Positions 42,928 through 51,294 of a stretch of DNA of 64,000 nucleotides are shown here, piece after piece. The first letter of the stretch is position 1; every line of letters begins with the position of its first letter. Made by a program: the position numbers and the translations under genes. This DNA is from Occultella kanbiaonis (GTDB lineage Bacteria; Actinomycetota; Actinomycetes; Actinomycetales; Beutenbergiaceae): assembly GCF_009708215.1 (NCBI RefSeq), contig NZ_CP046175.1, positions 2,046,001 through 2,110,000 on the forward strand. Direction: 5' to 3'. The notes under the pieces were generated by a model. It had not been told where the DNA came from. It saw nothing but the letters and a program-made list of their open reading frames with translations, and did not search any database.

Positions 42928-43953
42928 ATGTCGACGACCACACCTGCGCCGGCGGTGCAGGAGCTCAGCACCGAGACCCGCCTCGGCCTCTACGCCTCGA
43001 TGGTGCTCGTGCGCACCTTCGAGGAAGCGATCCTGCGTGAGTACCACGCAGACAAGGGACCGGGCTTCGACATCGGGAAGGGTCTCGTCCCCGGCGAGAT
43101 GCACCTGGCGGCCGGGCAGGAGCCGGTCTCCGCCGGCGTCTGCGCCCACCTCACCGCCGACGACGCGGTGACGGCCACGCACCGCCCGCACCACTTCGCG
43201 ATCGCCCACGGGATGGCGCTGCGCCCCATGGCCGCGGAGATCTTCGGCCGGACCACCGGGCTCGGCCGCGGGCGAGGCGGGCACATGCACCTGTTCGACC
43301 CGGACACCCACTTCTCCTGCTCCGGGATCATCGCCGAGGGCTACCCGCCGGCGCTCGGCATGGCTTTCGCGTTCCGAAGCCGCGGCACCGACGCGATCGC
43401 GGTCGCCGTCACCGGGGAGGGCGCCGCGAACCAGGGTGCCTTCCACGAGTCCCTGAACCTCGCGGCGCTGTGGAACCTGCCCGTCGTGTTCGTCGTCGAG
43501 GACAACGACTGGGGCATCTCGGTGCCGCGCTCGGCGTCCACGTCGATCCCGAACAACGCCGACCGGGCCGCCGCGTACGGCATGCCCGGGCACCGGGTCG
43601 AGGGCAACGACGTCGAGGCCGTCCACGAGGCGGCCGGGCGTGCCGTGGCGCGGGCCCGTGCCGGGAGCGGGCCGAGCCTGATCGAGGTGCACACCCTGCG
43701 GATGTGGGGCCACTTCGAGGGCGACGCCCAGGGCTACCGGCCCGATCTCGCCGACGTCGCCAGCCATGACCCGATCCCCGCGTACGAGGACCGGCTCAGG
43801 TCCGCGCACGTGCTGGACGACGCCACCGTCGCCCGGGTCCGCGCGCAGGCGAGCGCGCAGGTCGAGGACGCCATCACCTTCGCCAAGGACAGCCCCGAGC
43901 CGGACCCCGCCGACGCGGCCCTGTACGTGTTCGCCGAGGAGGCGCAGTCATGA
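42928..43953 (+). CDS. thiamin-diphosphate-dependent 2-oxo acid/acetoin dehydrogenase E1, alpha subunit
   Basis: The 341-aa subunit binds thiamin diphosphate: THRPHHFAIAHG, GRGRGGHMH, and the GDG-type cofactor motif as GEGAANQGAFHESLNLAA...PVVFVVEDN (about 160-195). It belongs to the acetoin/2-oxo-acid dehydrogenase E1alpha group. ATG 42928 has ATGGAGG upstream. The stop overlaps the beta subunit start (ATGA). The actual keto substrate cannot be told; the genes are clearly one operon with E1beta and a lipoyl protein. Confidence 0.9.
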   Translation: MSTTTPAPAVQELSTETRLGLYASMVLVRTFEEAILREYHADKGPGFDIGKGLVPGEMHLAAGQEPVSAGVCAHLTADDAVTATHRPHHFAIAHGMALRPMAAEIFGRTTGLGRGRGGHMHLFDPDTHFSCSGIIAEGYPPALGMAFAFRSRGTDAIAVAVTGEGAANQGAFHESLNLAALWNLPVVFVVEDNDWGISVPRSASTSIPNNADRAAAYGMPGHRVEGNDVEAVHEAAGRAVARARAGSGPSLIEVHTLRMWGHFEGDAQGYRPDLADVASHDPIPAYEDRLRSAHVLDDATVARVRAQASAQVEDAITFAKDSPEPDPADAALYVFAEEAQS

Positions 43954-44990
43954 CTCTCACCGACACCGAGCAGGCACCGCAGGCCAAGGGCGGGCGGCGG
44001 CTGAGCACCTCCAAGGCGATGGTCGAGGCCATCGCACAGGAGATGGAACGCGACGAGTCCGTGTTCTACCTCGGTGAGGACGTCGGCGCGTACGGGGGCA
44101 TCTTCTCCTCGACCACCGGCCTGCTGGAGCAGTTCGGCCCGAAGCGGATCATCGACACCCCGATCTCGGAGACCGGGTTCATCGGGCTCGCCGTCGGGGC
44201 CGCGACGGAGGGAATGCGGCCGATCGCCGAGCTCATGTTCGCCGACTTCATGGGCGTGTGCCTGGACCAGATCTACAACCACATGGCCAAGATCGGCTAC
44301 TTCTCCGGAGGCCGCGTGAAGGTCCCGATGGTGCTCACCACGGCCGTCGGCGGCGGCTACTCCGACGGTGGGCAGCACTCCCAGACACTGTGGGGCACGT
44401 TCGCCCACCTGCCGGGGATGAAGGTGGTCGTCCCGTCCAACCCGGCGGACGCGAAGGGCTTGATGACCTCCGCCATCCGCGACGACTCACCCGTGGTCTA
44501 CATGTTCCACAAGGGCATCATGGGCCTGCCCTGGATGGCCAAGAACCGGCGGTCCATCGACCTGGTTCCCGAGGGTGAGTACACGGTGCCGATCGGGAAG
44601 GCCGCCGTCGCGCGGGCCGGCACCGACGTCACCGTGGTCACCCTCTCGCTCTCGGTGCACCACGTGCTCGACGTCGCGGACACGCTCGCCGGCGAGGGCA
44701 TCGACGTGGAGGTCCTCGACCTGCGCTCGGTGGTCCCGCTGGACCGGGAGGCGATCCTGGCGTCCGTGGCCAAGACCCGCCGGCTCGTCGTCGTGGACGA
44801 GGACTACCTCTCGTTCGGACTGTCCGGGGAGGTCGTGGCCGGGGTGGTCGAGGCCGACCCGACGCTGCTCACCGCGGTTCGGCGGGTGGCCGTCCCGGAC
44901 GTACCGATCCCGTACGCCCGATCCCTTGAGTACGCCGTCCTGCCCCGCCACGACCGGATCGAGGCGGCCATCCGGAGCGTGCTCCCATGA
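43950..44990 (+). CDS. 2-oxo acid/acetoin dehydrogenase E1, beta subunit
   Basis: The 346-aa transketolase-like subunit completes the alpha2beta2 E1. Typical features: FYLGEDVGAYGGIF, DTPISETGFIGLAVGAA (with the conserved Glu that activates thiamin), GGGYSDGGQHSQT, and a C-terminal domain with VTVVTLSLSVHHVLDVA and VLDLRSVVPLD. Its ATG overlaps the alpha stop and its stop overlaps the lipoyl gene start, so all three products are made in step. Confidence 0.92.
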   Translation: MTLTDTEQAPQAKGGRRLSTSKAMVEAIAQEMERDESVFYLGEDVGAYGGIFSSTTGLLEQFGPKRIIDTPISETGFIGLAVGAATEGMRPIAELMFADFMGVCLDQIYNHMAKIGYFSGGRVKVPMVLTTAVGGGYSDGGQHSQTLWGTFAHLPGMKVVVPSNPADAKGLMTSAIRDDSPVVYMFHKGIMGLPWMAKNRRSIDLVPEGEYTVPIGKAAVARAGTDVTVVTLSLSVHHVLDVADTLAGEGIDVEVLDLRSVVPLDREAILASVAKTRRLVVVDEDYLSFGLSGEVVAGVVEADPTLLTAVRRVAVPDVPIPYARSLEYAVLPRHDRIEAAIRSVLP

Positions 44991-45220
44991 CCGACGTCGT
45001 CTTTCCCGTCCTGGACCAGACCAAGCCCGAGACCGAGGGGGTGCTGGCCACCTGGTTCGTCGCCGACGGCGACACCGTGGCCTCCGGTCAACTGCTCGGC
45101 GAGGTCCAGGTGGACAAGGTCGACGCCGAGGTGACCGCCCCCGTCGCGGGCACCGTCAGCCTGCTCGTGTCCGAGGACGAGGCCGTCGTCCAGGGCGCGC
45201 CCATCGCGCGCATCGAGTAG
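44987..45220 (+). CDS. free-standing lipoyl (biotinyl/lipoyl attachment) protein
   Basis: The 77-aa protein is a single lipoyl domain with Lys44 in VQVDKVDAEV as the attachment residue and normal domain length. There is no peripheral-subunit-binding or acyltransferase domain, and no E2 or E3 gene follows: a 14-bp terminator comes 8 nt after the stop. It may act as a mobile acyl carrier between this E1 and an E2 or other partner encoded elsewhere, or accept the product directly. The sequence shows no frameshift to a longer E2. Confidence 0.88.
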   Translation: MTDVVFPVLDQTKPETEGVLATWFVADGDTVASGQLLGEVQVDKVDAEVTAPVAGTVSLLVSEDEAVVQGAPIARIE

Positions 45221-45228
45221 GAACAGGC

Positions 45229-45271
45229 CACGGGGCGCCGGGAATCCATCCGAAGGACCCGGCGCCCCGTG
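45229..45271 (+). terminator. terminator of the E1/lipoyl operon
   Basis: A perfect 14-bp stem (45229-45242 with 45258-45271) with a 15-nt loop, just after the lipoyl stop codon. Confidence 0.85.
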
Positions 45272-45354
45272 CTCCATCGTCCAGGCCCGACGGCGGAGGT
45301 GCTTCGGGTGCGCCGCCGACCGTGGACGTCGTCGTCCGCGCGGGAGAAAACGTC

Positions 45355-45384
45355 TTGTCCCGGTGCTCCGCGGGCACCTAACGT
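45355..45384 (+). promoter_or_regulatory. promoter of the GNAT gene at 45392
   Basis: TTGTCC (45355-45360), 18-bp spacer, TAACGT (45379-45384); the GTG follows 7 nt later. Confidence 0.55.
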
Positions 45385-45391
45385 GCCGCGG

Positions 45392-45949
45392 GTGGAACCG
45401 AACGCATCGACCGAGATCCGCCGCGAGCGACCGGGCGAGCGGGACGCCGTCGGGCACGTCATCCGGGCCGCCTTCGGCGGCGAGGGCGAGCGGGTCGCCG
45501 CCCTCGAGAGCGCGTTGCGTTCGAGGACGTGCGGGCGTGACGCTCTCGCGTTCGTCGCGGAGGCAGCCGGCGACGTCGTCGGGCAGGTGCTGATCACCCG
45601 GTCCTGGCTGGACGCACCACGAGAGCTCGTGGAGGTCGGCGTGCTGAGCCCGCTGTCGGTCGCGCCGTCGCACCAGGGGCGACGGGTCGGGACGGCCCTG
45701 GTGCGGGCGGCGCTCGCGGCGGCGGCGGATCTCGGGCTGCCGGCGGTCTTCCTCGAGGGCGATCCCGGGTACTACCCGCGGCTCGGGTTCGTCCCGGGTG
45801 CCGCCCGCGGCTTCACGGCGCCCTCGGTGCGGATCCCGCCGGCAGCGTTCCAGGTGGTGACGCTGCCGGCGTACCGGGACTGGATGACCGGGGCGCTCGT
45901 GTACGCGGACGTGTTCTGGGAGCACGACTGCGTCGGCCTGCGCGGCTGA
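45392..45949 (+). CDS. GNAT-family N-acetyltransferase
   Basis: The 185-aa protein has the GNAT order: IRRERPGERDAVGHVIRAAF, strand GQVLITRSW, then VEVGVLSPLSVAPSHQGRRVGTALVRAAL containing the acetyl-CoA loop QGRRVG, and FLEGDPGYYPRLGFVPG near the C-terminus. It resembles the YhbS-like acetyltransferases. The GTG at 45392 is chosen from its position after a -10 element; a GTG at 45383 is possible. It stands alone, convergent with the GMC gene. Confidence 0.8.
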   Translation: MEPNASTEIRRERPGERDAVGHVIRAAFGGEGERVAALESALRSRTCGRDALAFVAEAAGDVVGQVLITRSWLDAPRELVEVGVLSPLSVAPSHQGRRVGTALVRAALAAAADLGLPAVFLEGDPGYYPRLGFVPGAARGFTAPSVRIPPAAFQVVTLPAYRDWMTGALVYADVFWEHDCVGLRG

Positions 45950-45956
45950 CGAGATG

Positions 45957-48011
45957 TCAGGCCGGCCAGTGCGCCACGAGGTGCTCGGCCACCCGGAACG
46001 CGTTCGCCATGATCGTCAGCGTCGGGTTCACGGAGCCGTTCGTGGGATGCAGCGAGGAGTCGCAGACGACCACCCGGCGCGCCCCGTGCAGGCGACCGTA
46101 GGGATCGGTCGCGGACGTCTGCGGCGAGGTGCCCATCCGTGCGGTGCCGCACGAGTGCTCGCCGGCCGCCGACGCCGTGGCGGTCCCGACCAGCCGGCGC
46201 ACGCCCGCCGCGCCGGCCGCGCTCAGCCACGTCGCACCCTCGCGGGCCATGCCGTCGTCGATCTCCAGCGAGGCCGGGTGGACGTCCTTGCGCAGGATCG
46301 CGCCGGGGCGTCCCCACCGGTCCCGGACCCGGGGGCTCAGGCCCACCCGGGACGTCGCGACCGGGATCTCCTGGCCCATCCCGAACACCCCGAACACATG
46401 CGCCCGGCCGGTCCGCATCCACTCCTTGTGACCGGCACCCCACGCGGGCACGCCCTCCGCGGGCGAGCCCGCGGAGGTCAGCGGCAGCAGGCTCATCAGG
46501 TCCACGAGGACGCCGCCACCCCACGGGACGGTGGCCGCGTGCACGTGGTCGAGGGTGGCGATGCTGTGGCCGGGGCCGACGTACGGCTTGACCGGCTCGT
46601 CGACCGTGCCGAGGATGCTCACGAACCGGTGGTCGTGCAGGTGCCGACCGAGCTGGTCGTTGCCGAGGCCCGAGGCGAGCAGCAGCCGGGGCGTCTCCAC
46701 CGCGCCCGCGGAGACGACCACCACGTCCGCGGCAACGTCCAGCGCCACCGGCGCCGGTCCCGATGCGCCGACCATCACGGTGACCCCGGCAGCGCCGTGG
46801 CCGTCGCGGACCTCGACGACCTCGGCGTCCTGGAGCAGGTCGCAGCGTCCGGTGGCGAGCGCGAGCGGGATGACCGTGTTGTGCGCCCCGTTCTTCGCGT
46901 CGACGGGACAGGCGTGGCCCACGCACTGCGCGCACCGCACGCAGGCCGGGCGGCCGGCGTGCGGGACGCTGTTCAGGGCGAGCGGGATCGGTCCCCAGCC
47001 CCACCCGAGGTCCTCCGCTGCGCGCGCAAGGAGTTCGCGAGCGGGCTCGGTGCCCATGGCCGGCATCGGGTAGCCGCCCGAGCGCGGCGTCCGCGCGGTG
47101 AGTGAGCCCTCGGCGCCGCTGACGCCCAGCTCGGCCTCGGCCCGCGCGTAGTAGGGCTCCAGCTCGGCGTAGTCCACCGGCCAGTCCGCCAGACTCGCGC
47201 CCTCGGGATTGCCGTAGACCTGCCGCATCCGGAAGTCCTCCGGCAGGAACCGCCACGCCATGCCCTGCCAGACCCGGGTGCCGCCGCCGAGGACATCGGC
47301 GTTCAGCCCGTACAAGCCGGCGTCGGTCGCCGCGTCGACCTCGATCGGCCCGGCGGCGGTATCCAGTTCCCGCGGGTACCCGGGACCGGGCCCGACCGTC
47401 GGGGAGTACACGGCGTTCCGCTTGCCGCGCAGGTGATCGCCGCGCAGCTCGGCGTTGCGACGGGCCGGCGCCCGCTCGACGAGCAGGACGTGCCGGCCCG
47501 CCGCGGTGAGCACCCGGGCGGCGGTACCACCGCCCGGACCGCTGCCGACCACGATGGCGTCGTACCGCCGTCGGACCTCGTCGATGCGGACCGAGGCGGG
47601 AGCCTCCGGCTCGACCGGCACCACCCCGGGCGGTACTGCCCGGAAGCCGACCATCGCGAGCCCCGCGGGCGAGCGGCCCGCCGTCGCCGCGTAGTACCCC
47701 TCCCAGCACAGCCGCCGGAGCAGGGCGAAGCCCGGCGCCAGGGCCGGGTCGGCCTGCGCTGCCGCCAGCCCTTCGTCCTGGTCCGCGGGCGGCAGCGCCG
47801 CGAACCCCGTGGCGCCGCGGGACCGGGCGAGGGCGTCGAGACCCGTGGCGAGATCGGCGAGGACCGCGCGGGCCGGCTCCTCGACGAACGGCGAGGCGAG
47901 GTGCTCTCGGACGCCACCGGCCCAGCCGCCCGGCCAGTCGTCGGCCGGGATGACCCGGTCGACGGCCGCCCTCAGAGCGTCACTTCCCGGCAAGGGAACC
48001 CCCGATGCCAC
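45957..48011 (-). CDS. GMC oxidoreductase fused to a gluconate-2-dehydrogenase subunit 3-like domain
   Basis: The 684-aa flavoprotein has an N-terminal helical part (about 1-125; ALRAAVDRVIPADDWPGGW) like the small subunit 3 of gluconate 2-dehydrogenase, then a GMC domain: FAD motif VVGSGPGGGTAAR near 155, the four-cysteine motif in CVRCAQCVGHACP near 360, and the C-terminal active-site stretch AGEHSCGTARMG ... NGSVNPTLTIMANA with His and Asn. It likely oxidises a sugar or alcohol hydroxyl. It is last in the importer operon and its GTG start (48011) lies inside the permease end; TTG 47993 is an alternative. Subunit 3 is normally a separate, often exported polypeptide, so the fusion is unusual. 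Confidence 0.85.
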   Translation of the reverse strand: MASGVPLPGSDALRAAVDRVIPADDWPGGWAGGVREHLASPFVEEPARAVLADLATGLDALARSRGATGFAALPPADQDEGLAAAQADPALAPGFALLRRLCWEGYYAATAGRSPAGLAMVGFRAVPPGVVPVEPEAPASVRIDEVRRRYDAIVVGSGPGGGTAARVLTAAGRHVLLVERAPARRNAELRGDHLRGKRNAVYSPTVGPGPGYPRELDTAAGPIEVDAATDAGLYGLNADVLGGGTRVWQGMAWRFLPEDFRMRQVYGNPEGASLADWPVDYAELEPYYARAEAELGVSGAEGSLTARTPRSGGYPMPAMGTEPARELLARAAEDLGWGWGPIPLALNSVPHAGRPACVRCAQCVGHACPVDAKNGAHNTVIPLALATGRCDLLQDAEVVEVRDGHGAAGVTVMVGASGPAPVALDVAADVVVVSAGAVETPRLLLASGLGNDQLGRHLHDHRFVSILGTVDEPVKPYVGPGHSIATLDHVHAATVPWGGGVLVDLMSLLPLTSAGSPAEGVPAWGAGHKEWMRTGRAHVFGVFGMGQEIPVATSRVGLSPRVRDRWGRPGAILRKDVHPASLEIDDGMAREGATWLSAAGAAGVRRLVGTATASAAGEHSCGTARMGTSPQTSATDPYGRLHGARRVVVCDSSLHPTNGSVNPTLTIMANAFRVAEHLVAHWPA

Positions 48012-48855
48012 CGACGCTGAAGTACTTGTTCAGCACCCCGAACACGATGATCGGCGGCAGCATCATGACCACCGCGACGGCCATCACCAGGCCCCAGTTC
48101 GTCGAGTTCTGCTGGAAGAAGGTCTGCACCCCGATCGGGAGCGTGTAGTTGTAGTCCGACCGCAGGAACACCGTGGCGATCAGGTAGTCGTTCCAGCTCA
48201 GCAGGAACGCGAAGATCGCCGTGGACAGCACCCCGGGCAGGGAGTTGCGCAGCACGATCCGGACGAACCCGCCGAACACGCTGACCCCGTCCATCCAGCC
48301 AGCCTCCTCCAGGCTGATCGGGATCGAGTCGTAGTAGGCCGCCATCATCCAGATCGCCACGGACATCGTCGAGCCGACGTAGACGATGGTCACCCCGGTC
48401 AGGCTGTCCACCAGATTGAGTCGCGCGAACAGGATGAACAGCGGGATGACCGCGGTCACGATCGGCAGCGACTGGATCACGAACAGCAGCAACGAGTACC
48501 CCGAGACCAGCTTGCTCCGGCCCCGGGAGAGCACGTACCCGGCCGGGGCCGCGACGGACACCGCGATCACCACGGTGATCAGCGTGACCACCATGCTGTT
48601 CTGCAGCCAGAGCAGCACGTTCGTCCCGGCGAACACGTTCGCGAAGTTCTCGAACGTGAACGGGGCGGTGACCGCGCTGCCCAGGGCTGGTTGCAGGGAC
48701 AGGTACACCACGGCGACGATCGGCACGATCGTGATCGCGGTGACCACGAGCAGCACCGTGAAGCGCCACCAGCGCCCGCGGAGTTCGGCCTCGGTGGCCG
48801 TGGGGCGGCGCGAGGCCGCCTTCGGCGAGGTCCGGGGGAGGGTTGCAGCGCTCAT
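47980..48855 (-). CDS. sugar ABC importer permease (MalG-like)
   Basis: The 291-aa permease has six predicted helices and the coupling loop EEAGWMDGVSVFGGFVRIVL in the EAA-motif position. The ATG overlaps the stop of the preceding permease (ATGA). Its end overlaps the GMC start by up to 32 bp, tying the oxidoreductase to the importer. It pairs with the 48852-49814 permease. Confidence 0.9.
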   Translation of the reverse strand: MSAATLPRTSPKAASRRPTATEAELRGRWWRFTVLLVVTAITIVPIVAVVYLSLQPALGSAVTAPFTFENFANVFAGTNVLLWLQNSMVVTLITVVIAVSVAAPAGYVLSRGRSKLVSGYSLLLFVIQSLPIVTAVIPLFILFARLNLVDSLTGVTIVYVGSTMSVAIWMMAAYYDSIPISLEEAGWMDGVSVFGGFVRIVLRNSLPGVLSTAIFAFLLSWNDYLIATVFLRSDYNYTLPIGVQTFFQQNSTNWGLVMAVAVVMMLPPIIVFGVLNKYFSVGGIGGSLAGK

Positions 48856-49814
48856 TCGATGTCCACCTTCTTCACGCTTCGATACAGCACGACAGAGATC
48901 ACCACGAGCACGACCGTCATCAGGAAGGCGATCGCGACGCCGGGCCCGGTCTCGAAGTCGAGGAACACCGTGCGATAGGCCTGCACCACCAACGTCTGAG
49001 TGGCATTCACCGGGCCACCGCCGGTCAGCAGGAAGACGGTGGGGAAGTCGTTGACACAGAAGATCGTCATCAGGATCCAGCTGATGAACGTCGACTTCGC
49101 GGTCAGCGGCAGGGTCATGGTGCGCAGCAGCTGGGCGCCGCTGGCACCGTCCACCCGGGCCGCCTCGTACACGTTGTTGTCCACCGCGGCCAGCGCGGCG
49201 CCCATCATCATCATCATGAACGGGAAGCTGATCCAGACCTTGAAGACGCACACGGTGATCTGGGCCAGCAGCGGGTTCGCGAGGAAGAGCACGCGGCCGA
49301 AGCCGAGCGCGTCGGCCAGGATCGGCAACGGGCTCTGCGGGGTGGCCACGAGCCAGTTCCAGGACGTGGCCGAGACCACCACCGGGACCACCCACGGGAG
49401 CAGCAGGAGCACCTTGAACAGGCCGCCGGCCGGGATCCGGCGGCGGAGCAGGAGGGCGAGCCCCATCCCCATCGCCCAGCTGCCGAACACCCCGACGAGC
49501 GTGAACACCAGGGTGAACCGGGCCGCCTGCCAGAACACCGGGTCGGACAGGACGGTCTGATAGTTCGCCAGGCCGACGAAGTCCCCGGCGGAGATCAGGT
49601 CCCCGTCCCGCACGGACTGGACGCCGGCGTAGAGCACCGGGTAGGCGTTCAGCAGCAGGACCAGGAGGATCGAGGGTAGGACCAGCGCGAGCATGGTCAC
49701 GTTGCGCGGGCTCAGGACGCGCTTGGGGCGCGTGCCCGGCGGGCGGCCGGCGCCGGCGACGCCGACTCCCGAGCGCGCGCGGCGCAGCGACTGCGCCACG
49801 GAATCGGTTGACAT
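48852..49814 (-). CDS. sugar ABC importer permease (MalF-like)
   Basis: The 320-aa permease has a cytoplasmic N-terminus of about 35 residues and six helices; the coupling loop is EAARVDGASGAQLLRTMTLP. GAAGGAG lies before the ATG. Between this gene and the binding-protein gene stands a 15-bp hairpin (49849-49884), and no ATPase gene is present in the operon. Confidence 0.9.
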   Translation of the reverse strand: MSTDSVAQSLRRARSGVGVAGAGRPPGTRPKRVLSPRNVTMLALVLPSILLVLLLNAYPVLYAGVQSVRDGDLISAGDFVGLANYQTVLSDPVFWQAARFTLVFTLVGVFGSWAMGMGLALLLRRRIPAGGLFKVLLLLPWVVPVVVSATSWNWLVATPQSPLPILADALGFGRVLFLANPLLAQITVCVFKVWISFPFMMMMMGAALAAVDNNVYEAARVDGASGAQLLRTMTLPLTAKSTFISWILMTIFCVNDFPTVFLLTGGGPVNATQTLVVQAYRTVFLDFETGPGVAIAFLMTVVLVVISVVLYRSVKKVDIE

Positions 49815-49848
49815 GCAACTCCTTCGTTGACAGGTGCGGTGTGCGGCG

Positions 49849-49884
49849 GGGGCCGTGCCGGCGGTGCGGCGCCGGCACGGCCCC
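49849..49884 (-). terminator. intercistronic hairpin after the binding-protein gene
   Basis: A perfect 15-bp stem (49849-49863 with 49870-49884) and 6-nt loop lie 8 nt after the binding-protein stop. Such elements often stabilise the upstream message or partially terminate, giving more binding protein than permease. Confidence 0.75.
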
Positions 49885-49892
49885 GGTTCGGC

Positions 49893-51203
49893 TCAGCCCT
49901 CGAGGGCCTGTTGCAGCGTGGTCAGCGCGTCCACGGCGGTGGCCCCTCCGGACAGGATCTGCTGCGTGAAGGTCCCCATCGCCGGAGTCCCGTCGACGTC
50001 GGTGACGCCGAGGAACAGCGCGTCCGAACCGGGTGCACCCCAGGTCCGCGAGATCGGCTGCCACTCCTCGATGATCTTGACCGCGTTCACGTCGGACTGG
50101 AACTCCGGGGTGTCCGCGATCGACCTCAGCGGGGGCAGCCCGATCCCGGTGTGCTCGGTCCAGAGCGGCGCCATGTTCTGGTAGTAGTACGTCAGGAAGG
50201 CCTCCGAGCCCTCCTGGCTCGGGGTGTTCGTGTACATCATGATGTTGTTCGGGAAGTAGAGGGCGCCGAAGTCGCCGTGCGGGCCGACGAGCGGGCTGTT
50301 GACCGCGAGTTCCGCTGCGACGTCGCCGCCGACGTTCGCTGCGAGCCCGGCACCGTCCCAGCCCATGGCGAACCGGCGGTCCTTCCACTGGGTCTGAACG
50401 TTGTCGCTGGTGTAGGTGACCGAACCCGGGTCCACGTAGCCCTTGGCGACCATCTCGAGGACGAACTCCATCGCCTCGATGTTGGCGTCGGTGACGCAGT
50501 CCGGCTCCTGGTCCGCGTTGAACAGGCCGCCGCCGTTGTTGATCATGAAGCTGGTCATGATGTGGCTGCCGGTGAAGCTGCCCGAACCCGCACCGACGCC
50601 GAAGCTGTAGGCGCCGATGCCCTTGAGTGCCTCGCTCACCTCGAGGTAGCTCGGCCAGTCGGTGGGCGGCTCGACGCCCGCCTGCTCCAGGAGCGTGGTG
50701 TTGTACCACTGCACCCGCATGTCGAGGTTGTACGGGACGGCCGCGTAGCCGCCCTCGACCTTCATCGCGTCGATGAGGCCGGGCAGGAAGTCGTCATAGA
50801 GGCCGTTGGACTTCCAGCTCTCGAGGAGGTCGTCGGCGTAGGCGATCTTGCCCTGCGACTCGAACAGGAACGCCTGGGTGCCACCACCCGAGCTGACGGC
50901 GGGGCCGGTGTTCGAGGCGACGGCCGAGGAGAAGGTCTGGGTGAAGTTCGCCCACTGGATCTCCTGGTAGACGGCGGAGGGCAGGCCGTCCGCCGGCTCG
51001 TAGGCCTCGGTGATCTCCTTGTCGCTGGGGTTGAACTCGGTACCGCCCCAGGGCATGTTCCAGAACTTCAGGGTGTCGCCGCCACCGCCGCCGGAGCCAC
51101 CGCCACCGGAGCACGCGGCGAGGGCGGAGACGGCGGCCGTACCGCCGGCAACGCCGAGGAATCCACGGCGGCTCAGTGCCGCCTTCGAAGCACGCATTGA
51201 CAT
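49893..51203 (-). CDS. sugar ABC importer, substrate-binding lipoprotein
   Basis: The 436-aa lipoprotein has a Tat-type signal (SRRGFLGVAGGTAA) and lipobox LAAC near residue 31, followed by a glycine/serine spacer and a type-1 sugar-binding fold. AAAGGA lies 6 nt before ATG 51203. It is first in the operon with two permeases and the GMC oxidoreductase. The sugar is unknown; relation to the LacI regulator upstream and the divergent ThuA-Gfo/Idh pair suggests one regulon. Confidence 0.9.
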   Translation of the reverse strand: MSMRASKAALSRRGFLGVAGGTAAVSALAACSGGGGSGGGGGDTLKFWNMPWGGTEFNPSDKEITEAYEPADGLPSAVYQEIQWANFTQTFSSAVASNTGPAVSSGGGTQAFLFESQGKIAYADDLLESWKSNGLYDDFLPGLIDAMKVEGGYAAVPYNLDMRVQWYNTTLLEQAGVEPPTDWPSYLEVSEALKGIGAYSFGVGAGSGSFTGSHIMTSFMINNGGGLFNADQEPDCVTDANIEAMEFVLEMVAKGYVDPGSVTYTSDNVQTQWKDRRFAMGWDGAGLAANVGGDVAAELAVNSPLVGPHGDFGALYFPNNIMMYTNTPSQEGSEAFLTYYYQNMAPLWTEHTGIGLPPLRSIADTPEFQSDVNAVKIIEEWQPISRTWGAPGSDALFLGVTDVDGTPAMGTFTQQILSGGATAVDALTTLQQALEG

Positions 51204-51243
51204 GTCGGGTCCTTTCTTGCGGCGGCGTCATCGCCTGCCGCTT

Positions 51244-51257
51244 GTTCATCCTTGAAC
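51244..51257. promoter_or_regulatory. palindrome before the binding-protein gene
   Basis: GTTCA-TCCT-TGAAC, an inverted repeat 40 bp before the binding-protein ATG. It does not match the TTGCGCAA sites near the lacI gene. Confidence 0.4.
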
Positions 51258-51266
51258 GTGCGGACC

Positions 51267-51284
51267 ACCCTCGGCGTGGAGGGT
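51267..51284 (-). terminator. short hairpin between lacI and the binding-protein gene
   Basis: ACCCTC-GGCGTG-GAGGGT, a 6-bp stem. It could weakly end lacI transcription, leaving some read-through into the importer operon. Confidence 0.35.
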
Positions 51285-51294
51285 GCCTGGTTGT

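Noticed and set aside
45221-45949. Frameshifted remainder of an E2 acyltransferase after the lipoyl gene
   Set aside because: A strong terminator follows the stop immediately, and the next reading frame is a complete GNAT protein with its own promoter; no E2 motif is seen in any frame.
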